Below, one piece after another: positions 1 to 7,477 of a DNA stretch of 14,916 nt. The number at the start of each line of letters is the position of its first letter. Within the stretch, counting starts at the first letter, position 1. Source of the stretch: Thiomargarita sp. (GTDB lineage Bacteria > Pseudomonadota > Gammaproteobacteria > Beggiatoales > Beggiatoaceae); contig DAOVZS010000040.1 of assembly GCA_030635005.1 (NCBI GenBank), forward strand, positions 1 through 14,916. The letters run 5' to 3'. Both the position numbers and the translations under genes were made by a program. The notes beneath the pieces were generated by a model that ran no database searches, was not told the origin of the DNA, and saw only the letters and a list, made by a program, of their open reading frames with translations.

Positions 1-148
1 GTTCTCCCAATTTCTTGTGATTACGAAAAGTATACATCCACGTATATGTCCTATGACGATTTGGCCATAAATACGTTGAAAAAATATACTGTGCCCCAGC
101 CCCTGCAATCGCAGCACTTACACCCACAACAAGACATTTAATTTCCAT
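1..148 (-). CDS. Small hydrophobic protein of unknown function, N-terminal part only (cut by window edge)
   Basis: This is a reading frame of 49 codons, open to the left edge. It starts with ATG at 148, only 9 bases after the stop of the preceding 398-residue protein gene. The N-terminus (MEIKCLVVGVSAAIAGAGAQ) is one hydrophobic, Ala/Gly-rich stretch of about 20 residues, either an uncleaved membrane anchor or a signal sequence. It is followed by an aromatic and basic region with YLWPNRHRTYTW. No strong ribosome binding site precedes the ATG, so translation is probably coupled to the upstream gene. I do not recognise the family. The tight spacing suggests that it belongs to the same transcript as leuS, lptE and the 398-residue protein and may work with the latter. 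Confidence 0.55.
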   Translation of the reverse strand, partial: MEIKCLVVGVSAAIAGAGAQYIFSTYLWPNRHRTYTWMYTFRNHKKLGE

Positions 149-157
149 AATTAAGCA

Positions 158-1354
158 TTATCTCTGTTCATAACGTGGTAAGAGTTGAATGGTATCATCC
201 ATCCAAATATTAATCGCATCATGCAATGTATTTTGCATTTGTTGTTCCCAATCATTTTGTGTTGTCCGTAAGGCTTCTTGTATATCAGTAATAAATCTAT
301 CTCGTTGTGTGAGTTCAACACCTGCATTAATAGCATAATCAATGCTAAGTCCCCCCACAACTCCGAGAACCGTACCAATAGGACCGCCTAATGTACCAAT
401 TGCACCACTTGAAGCTGCTAACACCGCTTTAGAAACAAAGGGGGCTGAGAATTTTGCAAAAATACCCTTACTCACCGCACCTTTAGCAGCAGCTCCCGCA
501 ATCCCTTTACCTAACACTGCGCCTGATGCTGCTAGCGATGTACCCACAAGTGCACCTTTAGGTCCTTTTTCATAATCTGCCATATTAAACTTTTTAAATT
601 GGCTTTCCCAATCAAGCTTTAAAACAGTTTTTTCATTGCTGGGTATCTTAAGATGCGTGGTATATTGTGACACAAAGACTTGAAAATTACTTTGCATGTG
701 TGACAATATATCAAGATAGTGATCATGTGCTGCCGTTAAACTAGATTTATAAGCTGTTTGTAATTTTGAGTCACTGATTTCAGGACGCAGTACAATATTT
801 TTATAATGCATGTGTAAATATTTTTCCACATCATATGATACTGAATCTGATAAACTGGTCGCTTCGGTACTAAAAGCATGTCGTGTGCTGGAGAGGGTAG
901 CTTCCCACAAAATTTTATACGTGGTCGGATATGCAAAATACCAATCTGCAAAGCGGTTGACACGTTTTTGCATGGTGTCAAAGGTTGTTACCAGTGAGAA
1001 CTGTAATTGCGTCTTGGTTTTTTCATGTACTTGTGTTCTAGAATTTTCCAAAAAACGGACTTGTTGATTCACAAATTTAGAATATGCCGCCGCATCTGCA
1101 ATTACCCGTACTTTTTTACCATTCTTTTGTGTATAAATTAAGCTCACAGTAGGATTAATTTGAGAATGTATCCCCGTTTTCACGAGAGATTTATCTGTAT
1201 GGACGGCTTTATTATGATCAAGATGTACTAAAAGGCTGTCATACCACTGTCTTCCAAATGTTAATCCAACAAATACTAAGATGATAATAACAAACATCCA
1301 AAAAAACTGAAGTAAACAGCCACGTGGTTTGGAAGGGTTAGCTTGACTCATCAT
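158..1354 (-). CDS. Membrane-anchored protein with C-terminal Gly/Ala-rich hydrophobic region, function unknown
   Basis: The protein has 398 residues. A short basic N-terminus precedes one transmembrane segment at about residues 14-33, giving a likely N-in, C-out topology. Residues 90-260 look mainly helical and charged. Residues 264-346 are rich in Gly and Ala with many G-x-x-x-G style spacings and could form a helical hairpin in a membrane. A polar, Gln- and Asp-rich tail ends the protein. I see no catalytic motif and do not recognise the family. The start overlaps the end of lptE by 17 bases. An AGGA (1358-1361) lies 3 bases before the ATG at 1354 and 6 bases before a second ATG at 1351, so 1351 may be the start used. 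In many gammaproteobacteria the gene after lptE is holA (DNA polymerase III delta). This protein is not HolA: there is no AAA+ type sequence. Confidence 0.8.
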   Translation of the reverse strand: MMSQANPSKPRGCLLQFFWMFVIIILVFVGLTFGRQWYDSLLVHLDHNKAVHTDKSLVKTGIHSQINPTVSLIYTQKNGKKVRVIADAAAYSKFVNQQVRFLENSRTQVHEKTKTQLQFSLVTTFDTMQKRVNRFADWYFAYPTTYKILWEATLSSTRHAFSTEATSLSDSVSYDVEKYLHMHYKNIVLRPEISDSKLQTAYKSSLTAAHDHYLDILSHMQSNFQVFVSQYTTHLKIPSNEKTVLKLDWESQFKKFNMADYEKGPKGALVGTSLAASGAVLGKGIAGAAAKGAVSKGIFAKFSAPFVSKAVLAASSGAIGTLGGPIGTVLGVVGGLSIDYAINAGVELTQRDRFITDIQEALRTTQNDWEQQMQNTLHDAINIWMDDTIQLLPRYEQR

Positions 1355-1847
1355 TAATCCTAATGGATTGTATACGTCGCATGACTTGTGCTAACACGTC
1401 ACGAAACATATCTTTTCGTAAGATTTCTTCTTCTGCACCAGTGGCTAATATGGTGAGTTCATCATATCGATGATCACGGATTAAATGAATAGGCCGTTTT
1501 TCTAATAAAATAGTATCATCAGGTGTGCGTGCTTCAATGTCTACGTGATAACTTAATTCAACTTCTTCTAGCTTTCCAGAAGCAGAAGAGACAGATAATA
1601 CGCGTCGTTTGCTCTGTTCATTCCGAAAATATAGGACAACTTGTGCTGTCTGAGCATTTGGAAGGACTTCTATTCCTTTTTCAATAAAAATACGTTTCAC
1701 TTCAAGTGCAAGTTTATCCGCATTTTCTGATTGAACATATACTGTTTGAAAAGATAAGCTAATATCACCTTCTGAACCGCGTAAATGAAAACCACAGCCA
1801 TTCAAAAAGAATATTCCAATGATTAAAATATTAATTTTAAAGCTCAT
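1338..1847 (-). CDS. lptE: LPS-assembly lipoprotein LptE
   Basis: LptE is the outer-membrane lipoprotein that plugs and assembles the LptD barrel, the last step of lipopolysaccharide export to the cell surface. The 169-residue product has a short hydrophobic signal and a lipobox ending at Cys18 (FLNGC). The family hallmark GCGFHLRG follows immediately. The rest fits the small alpha/beta domain of the family, with a central variable part and a C-terminal helix (residues about 140-160). The length is slightly shorter than the E. coli protein. The start codon overlaps the leuS stop by 4 bases, and the leuS-lptE pair is a conserved gammaproteobacterial arrangement that supports the call. Expression is probably coupled to leuS. 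The 3' end overlaps the next gene by 17 bases. Confidence 0.93.
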   Translation of the reverse strand: MSFKINILIIGIFFLNGCGFHLRGSEGDISLSFQTVYVQSENADKLALEVKRIFIEKGIEVLPNAQTAQVVLYFRNEQSKRRVLSVSSASGKLEEVELSYHVDIEARTPDDTILLEKRPIHLIRDHRYDELTILATGAEEEILRKDMFRDVLAQVMRRIQSIRINDESS

Positions 1848-4258
1848 ATCACCACCACATTCACCAATTTTTTAGGAACAATAATCACTTTTTTCACCGT
1901 TTTGTTTTTCGTAAAGCGTTGTACATTAGGTTCACTTAAAGCGGTTGTTTCAATAGTTTGTTTGTCTGTGTCTGCAGGTACTGTAATATGCCCTCTTACT
2001 TTTCCATTGACTTGAATCACTATTTTTAATTCATCACAAATTAAGGCATTTTTGTCTACCTTAGGCCATGATGCATCAATAATAAGCCCTGTTTCTCCTA
2101 ATTCTTGCCACAACACTTGGCTAATATGGGGCACAATGGGTGATAACATTAAAACCACCGCTTTTAAACCCTCTTGTCTCACCGCATGATTTTGAGGAGT
2201 GTCTTGGGCACGGCTTAGGCTGTTAAGTAAAGCCATCATGGCTGCGATTGCAGTGTTAAAGGTGTAACGACGTCCTAAATCATCGCTCACTTTAACAATA
2301 GCTTCATGCACTTGTCGTCGTAAAGCCCGTTCGGTGTCATTTAATTTTTCAGGTTCTAATAAGGGAACAGCATGTTCAAGATGTAACGCAACTTGTTTCC
2401 AAAGACGTTTTAAAAAGCGAAAGGCTCCTTCTACAGCACTATCTGACCATTCTAAGGATTGTTCTGGGGGAGCCGCAAACATGATAAATAAACGGACGGT
2501 GTCAGCGCCATATTTTTCAATCAAATCCTGTGGATCAACGGTATTCCCTTTAGATTTAGACATTTTCTCATTATCTTTGAGTACCATGCCTTGTGTTAAT
2601 AAACGAGTAAACGGTTCATCACCGTGTACTAAACCTTCATCACGCATTAAACGGTGAAAAAAACGGGCATATAATAAATGCAAAATAGCGTGTTCAATCC
2701 CCCCAATATATTGATCAACGGGTAACCAGTAATGCACACGTTCATCTAACATCCCCTTCTCATTATCAGGACAGGTATACCGAGCGTAATACCAAGATGA
2801 TTCCATAAAGGTATCAAAAGTATCCGTTTCACGGTGGGCTTCTTTTCCACACTGTGGACAGCTGACATGATAAAATTCAGAATCTTGCTTTAAACCTGTT
2901 GTCAGTTCGGCTGGTAAGACAACGGGTAAATCTTGTGCAGGCACTGTCCCACATGCTGGACATTCAATCATAGGAATGGGACATCCCCAATAACGTTGTC
3001 GAGATATTCCCCAATCATGCAAACGATAATTGACTTGTCGCTGCCCTTTATTTTGTTTTTCTAAATATTCCGCGATAGCAATAAAGGCTTCTTGAGAACT
3101 TAAATCATTAAATTGCCCTGAATTGATGAGTATGCCTTTTTCAACAAAAGCTGCTTCAAGATTTTGTGTTGTTTTTCCATCACTAATGACTTGTTTAATG
3201 GGTAAATCATATTTTTGAGCAAATTCGAAATCTCGTTGATCATGGGCAGGTACAGACATGACAGCACCCGAACCGTAGCTCATTAAAACAAAATTAGCTA
3301 CCCATACAGGCAATTTTTCTCCTGTAATGGGATGAATTGCTTTTAAGCCAATATCCATACCCAATTTTTCCATCGTTTCAACATCAGCTTGTGCGGTACT
3401 TGTTTGGGTACATGTATGTATAAAATCGGCATATTTAGCATCTTGAGCAGCAGCTTGTTTTGCAAGTGGATGTTCAGCAGCGATAGCGACATAACTTGCC
3501 CCCATTAAAGTATCAGGGCGTGTTGTAAATACATCTAATGTATTTTCACCTACTTGGAAACTAATCTCAACCCCTTCAGAACGCCCTATCCATTGGCGTT
3601 GCATGCTACGTACGGCGTGGGGCCATTCTTCTAATCCCTCTAAGCCTTGCAACAATTCGTCGGCATACGCTGTGATTTTTAAAAACCATTGTGGAATTTC
3701 ACGTCGTTCAACTAAAGCCCCTGAACGCCATCCACGCCCATCTATCACTTGTTCGTTAGCCAACACGGTTTGATCAACAGGATCCCAATTCACAGGCGCT
3801 GTTTTTTTGTAAATAAGCCCTTTTTTATATAATTGAATAAATAACCATTGTTCCCAACGATAATAATCGACATCACAAGTGGCTAACTCGCGATCCCAGT
3901 CATAGCCTAATCCTAAACGCTGTAATTGCTGACGCATATAAGCGATATTTTCACGTGTCCATTTTGCTGGCGGGACATTATTTTTTAAAGCAGCATTTTC
4001 AGCGGGTAAACCAAAGGCATCCCAGCCCATGGGCTGTAACACATTTTTACCTTGCATACGTTGATAACGAGAGATAACATCACCAATCGTATAATTACGA
4101 ACGTGTCCAATATGTAAACGCCCACTAGGATAGGGAAACATAGACAAACAATAAAATTTTTCCTTATTGGGATCTTCGACTACTTTAAAGGATTTTTGAG
4201 TATTCCAATTTTTTTGGACTTCTAATTCAATTGATTCTGGGGTATATTTGATGTGCAT
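1844..4258 (-). CDS. leuS: Leucyl-tRNA synthetase (LeuRS)
   Basis: LeuRS is a cytoplasmic class I aminoacyl-tRNA synthetase that charges tRNA-Leu with leucine. The product has 804 residues from the chosen start. The HIGH motif is at 49-52 and KMSKS at 565-569. The CP1 editing domain carries TTRPDT (245-250) and HDQRD (339-343). A zinc ribbon has two CxxC pairs (Cys 433, 436, 467, 470). The C-terminus ends in the family pattern KLVNVVVI. The frame extends 23 codons further upstream, but family members begin with an H/Q-x-x-Y-x-P-E-x-I-E pattern that matches the ATG at 4258 (MHIKYTPESIELEV). No strong ribosome binding site precedes it. The leucine-specific insertion that precedes KMSKS in E. 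coli is absent: GMVL and KMSKS are separated by only four residues. The compact form accounts for most of the difference from about 860 residues. Confidence 0.97.
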   Translation of the reverse strand: MHIKYTPESIELEVQKNWNTQKSFKVVEDPNKEKFYCLSMFPYPSGRLHIGHVRNYTIGDVISRYQRMQGKNVLQPMGWDAFGLPAENAALKNNVPPAKWTRENIAYMRQQLQRLGLGYDWDRELATCDVDYYRWEQWLFIQLYKKGLIYKKTAPVNWDPVDQTVLANEQVIDGRGWRSGALVERREIPQWFLKITAYADELLQGLEGLEEWPHAVRSMQRQWIGRSEGVEISFQVGENTLDVFTTRPDTLMGASYVAIAAEHPLAKQAAAQDAKYADFIHTCTQTSTAQADVETMEKLGMDIGLKAIHPITGEKLPVWVANFVLMSYGSGAVMSVPAHDQRDFEFAQKYDLPIKQVISDGKTTQNLEAAFVEKGILINSGQFNDLSSQEAFIAIAEYLEKQNKGQRQVNYRLHDWGISRQRYWGCPIPMIECPACGTVPAQDLPVVLPAELTTGLKQDSEFYHVSCPQCGKEAHRETDTFDTFMESSWYYARYTCPDNEKGMLDERVHYWLPVDQYIGGIEHAILHLLYARFFHRLMRDEGLVHGDEPFTRLLTQGMVLKDNEKMSKSKGNTVDPQDLIEKYGADTVRLFIMFAAPPEQSLEWSDSAVEGAFRFLKRLWKQVALHLEHAVPLLEPEKLNDTERALRRQVHEAIVKVSDDLGRRYTFNTAIAAMMALLNSLSRAQDTPQNHAVRQEGLKAVVLMLSPIVPHISQVLWQELGETGLIIDASWPKVDKNALICDELKIVIQVNGKVRGHITVPADTDKQTIETTALSEPNVQRFTKNKTVKKVIIVPKKLVNVVVI

Positions 4259-4348
4259 TATAAATATAGATAGTTTTAAACAAATAGTATTACATTTTAA
4301 GTCATAATAACATGTGAATGTTATCAAATCCAGAGTATATTTTTGTGT

Positions 4349-6091
4349 TTATGGTGGCATCGCCGCATTCATCAACCACCAAGCCGAAATATTTTGTTGC
4401 CATGCTGAGATTTTTGTTTTCTTCAAAGGGGTATTGGGTGCTGATAATGCTTTGATAACGGTTTCCCGAAAAAAATGACGACTTAAGCCATTGCTGGGAA
4501 GCATCACGACTGTCTCATCTTGACGCATAAAGACATCCGTTTCAAATTTTAACAGTTTTATTGTGTAAGGTATGTGATATTTAATTTTAGATAAAATGAC
4601 ATTTTGATGTACTGTAGTCATATTTAACGGTTGTTTTTGGGAGGATTTAATAGACTCTTGTATCAAGATTTTACTGGTATGTCTACCCGTCAGTATCACA
4701 AATTTACTGAATGGTTTGACAAGGTGATATCTATACGGTGTAAAACTCAGCCCTATTGTACTGATATTAAATACCACGCCATTTTTTAAGGGATACGCAA
4801 ATCCAGAAAAAGGTTTGGCAAATAAAAAAGAAGGCACTAAAGTCAGTATATCTAATCCCATATTTAAGATATCTTCTCCTGTTAAATCTCTGCCTTCCGT
4901 TATTTTTGTGATTGCATAATAACTACTGTGAAAAGGAATCCACGCAATCGCACCATCTGGCAGCACTCCCATTTCTTGTGCTAGGGCAGTATTATGGCTA
5001 ATAGAAGAAAAATAACGTAAATGATAAGGTAAAGTAGGGCATGTTTGTTCAGGATAATTGGGGCAAATTTGTAAAAGCTGTTGTGATAAAGCTGCCCAAG
5101 TAGCTGCAGACAGTCGTCGCTGCATTAAGTGACGAAATAATGGCTCATCTTGATAGTTCAAAAACGCTTCCAGCGTATTCGCATCACATTCTAATAACGT
5201 CTGAATCATAAAGGTTTGTAAGTGCCCCTTACTCAATAGGATATGCAATGGACGACTGACGCCCCATTTCTTTAATAACGCCTCTCCCCCTTGATGCGCT
5301 AATATATTCCAAATCTCAGGAAGGTGCGCTAATTCTGCAAAAGTACCGTGATGATACACAACACGTTCTAACGAAGGCCATAATTTTTTACGAAAATTCT
5401 GATAAAAATCAGGTTTGTGGTTTAAACGTTTACGGATATTTTGACCATTTTGAGTTATAAACATGACAATATCACTCAACTGTTCATCAGAATGTCGTAG
5501 ATATTTATCAAAGACTCTTTCAAGCCACGCATCATATTCTATCGCACCTTTAGTATTACGTGGAAAAATAAACACCGTTTCACTTTGAAAAATCCCCCGT
5601 TGTCCCAATGTACACATTAAATCTCGGTGATGTTCTAGCGCTTCTATAAGTTTATGGATGGCACCATGGGTAGCATGTAGTGCAAAAAGACGGGTTAAAA
5701 CATGATAACAGGCTGGTTTTTTTAATATTTTAACAAGAGTGCGTGGTTGGTCAGATAATGCAAATAAGCCTGCTGTTTCTGGGTGCTGTCGTAAAAAACT
5801 GATAACGATGGTGGATTGATTTAATTTTTTGAGTAAATTGATTTGTTGATAAAAATCATACGTATGCTCTTTCTTAAGAATATTAAACCAATTTTTATTG
5901 ACAGTAACCACTGCATTAGCCACATCCATAGACCAACCCGCTTTGAGAAATTCATTGCGTGCTTCATCCGCAGCTGATAATGTGCGGGTGTGTGCGGGTA
6001 AAGATATTAAAAACAAGCCTATATACAAAAAAAATCGTGATTTATAGATTTTCTTATTAAAGCAATGCTTGTCAGGTTTTTCTTTTATCAT
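4349..6091 (-). CDS. Exported protein of unknown function
   Basis: The protein has 580 residues and matches no family I recognise. The N-terminus has a long basic region (residues 1-18), a hydrophobic core (about 19-31), then PAHT and LSA, either of which could be a signal peptidase site, so the protein is probably periplasmic or envelope-associated. Residues 40-340 are helical in appearance, rich in Leu, His and Gln, with spacing reminiscent of alpha-helical repeat folds, but I cannot define a repeat. A hydrophobic stretch at about 413-455 may insert in or lie on a membrane. The C-terminal part is basic and beta-like. The gene lies 36 bases after bioA and about 90 bases before the leuS start, all on the same strand. 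No clear ribosome binding site precedes the ATG at 6091. Confidence 0.8.
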   Translation of the reverse strand: MIKEKPDKHCFNKKIYKSRFFLYIGLFLISLPAHTRTLSAADEARNEFLKAGWSMDVANAVVTVNKNWFNILKKEHTYDFYQQINLLKKLNQSTIVISFLRQHPETAGLFALSDQPRTLVKILKKPACYHVLTRLFALHATHGAIHKLIEALEHHRDLMCTLGQRGIFQSETVFIFPRNTKGAIEYDAWLERVFDKYLRHSDEQLSDIVMFITQNGQNIRKRLNHKPDFYQNFRKKLWPSLERVVYHHGTFAELAHLPEIWNILAHQGGEALLKKWGVSRPLHILLSKGHLQTFMIQTLLECDANTLEAFLNYQDEPLFRHLMQRRLSAATWAALSQQLLQICPNYPEQTCPTLPYHLRYFSSISHNTALAQEMGVLPDGAIAWIPFHSSYYAITKITEGRDLTGEDILNMGLDILTLVPSFLFAKPFSGFAYPLKNGVVFNISTIGLSFTPYRYHLVKPFSKFVILTGRHTSKILIQESIKSSQKQPLNMTTVHQNVILSKIKYHIPYTIKLLKFETDVFMRQDETVVMLPSNGLSRHFFRETVIKALSAPNTPLKKTKISAWQQNISAWWLMNAAMPP

Positions 6092-6127
6092 TATATACCA
6101 TTATTGAAAATACTGAAGTATACATCT

Positions 6128-7474
6128 TTAAGCGTGCACAGTCGCACTTTCAATACCCGCCTGTGCAATGTCTGCTAATTGATAAATCTGATCGGGTGTA
6201 ATGACATATGGGGGCATAAAATAAATGATATTACCTAGAGGACGTAATAAAGCACCTTTCTCTAAAGCATATTGATATACTTTTAAACCCCGTCGTTCTT
6301 GCCAAGGATATGGTTTTTTTGCAGCATTTACCATTTCTATTGCAAGGATCATCCCTTGTTGCCGTACTTCACCCACATGAGGATGATCTCGTAAGGTGCG
6401 GGTGGCATCCGCCATTACTTGTGCCAAATGATGATTTTTTTCAATCACATTATCTTCTTCAAAAATATCTAATGTGGCTAAGGCAACGCTACACGCTAAA
6501 GGATTACCTGTATAACTATGCGAATGTAAAAAAGCTTTTAAGGTCGTATAATCATCATAAAAGGCTTGATACACATCTTCAGTTGTTAAAACGACTGATA
6601 AGGGTAAATATCCAGCCGTTAAGCCCTTTGATAAACATAAGAAGTCTGCAGAAATATTCGCTTGTTCACAGGCAAACATTGTGCCTGTACGCCCAAAACC
6701 CACAGCAATTTCATCAGCAATCAAATGTACGTGATAGCGATCACAGGCGTTGCATAATAATTCTAAATAGACAGGATGATACATACGCATGCCCCCCGCA
6801 CATTGTACTAAGGGTTCTACAATCACGGCAGAGACGTCATCCGCATGTTTTTCTAACAAGGCTTCCATCGCTTCAAATTGTCGTCGGGCATACGCCTCAT
6901 AAGATTCCCCTTTCTCAGCATAACAGCCAGCGGGAGACGGTGCTGTGATGACTTCCATCAATAAAGGTGCATACGTTTCCTTATATAACGCAACATCTCC
7001 CACCGCTAATGCCCCTAAAGTTTCACCATGATAACTGTCTTGTAAAGAAATAAATTTTGTTTTTTGAGGTTTCCCTTGATTACGCCAATAATGAAAACTC
7101 ATTTTTAAAGCGACTTCTACTGCTGATGACCCATTATCCGCATAAAAGCACCGTGTTAAATTATCAGGTGTTAAGGCAACTAAGCGTTCTGATAGGGTCA
7201 CAATGGGCTCATGTGTAAATCCTGCCAATATCACATGTTCAAGCGTGTCTAACTGCTTTCGAACAGCCGCATTAATACGTGGATTTGCATGTCCAAATAA
7301 ATTGACCCACCATGAACTAATGGCATCAATATAGCGTTTGCCCTCAAAATCTTCTAACCAAACGCCTTTACCGCTACGAATCGGAATTAAAGGCAAAGTT
7401 TCATGATCCTTCATTTGGGTGCAAGGATGCCATAATACTGATAAATCACGTTGAATTAAGTTTGAATTAAGCAT
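6128..7474 (-). CDS. bioA: Adenosylmethionine-8-amino-7-oxononanoate aminotransferase (biotin synthesis)
   Basis: BioA is a PLP-dependent class III aminotransferase. It converts 8-amino-7-oxononanoate to 7,8-diaminononanoate, with S-adenosylmethionine as the usual amino donor. The 448-residue protein is of normal length. It has the N-terminal WHPCTQM motif, AISSWWVNLFGHANP (51-65), the phosphate-binding GSSAVE (115-120), the YHGE loop (148-151), the DEIAVGFGRTG cofactor motif with Asp254, the Schiff-base lysine Lys283 in LSKGLTAGYLPLS, and HSYTGNPLAC (319-328). These distinguish it from ornithine and GABA aminotransferases. It begins 3 bases after the stop of the WD40 lipoprotein gene and is probably co-transcribed with it. 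No other biotin gene is in the window, so bioA is separated from a bioBFCD cluster. The lysine-using BioK enzymes of Bacillus are close relatives, so the amino donor is not proven. Confidence 0.95.
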   Translation of the reverse strand: MLNSNLIQRDLSVLWHPCTQMKDHETLPLIPIRSGKGVWLEDFEGKRYIDAISSWWVNLFGHANPRINAAVRKQLDTLEHVILAGFTHEPIVTLSERLVALTPDNLTRCFYADNGSSAVEVALKMSFHYWRNQGKPQKTKFISLQDSYHGETLGALAVGDVALYKETYAPLLMEVITAPSPAGCYAEKGESYEAYARRQFEAMEALLEKHADDVSAVIVEPLVQCAGGMRMYHPVYLELLCNACDRYHVHLIADEIAVGFGRTGTMFACEQANISADFLCLSKGLTAGYLPLSVVLTTEDVYQAFYDDYTTLKAFLHSHSYTGNPLACSVALATLDIFEEDNVIEKNHHLAQVMADATRTLRDHPHVGEVRQQGMILAIEMVNAAKKPYPWQERRGLKVYQYALEKGALLRPLGNIIYFMPPYVITPDQIYQLADIAQAGIESATVHA

Positions 7475-7477
7475 ATA

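Noticed and set aside
4259..4327. Upstream extension of leuS by 23 codons
   Set aside because: The extension is Cys-rich and unlike any LeuRS N-terminus; the ATG at 4258 matches the family start pattern.
6310..6948. Plus-strand open frame of 212 codons
   Set aside because: It lies wholly antisense within bioA, its translation is Leu/His/Gln-rich and low in structure, and bioA is certain.
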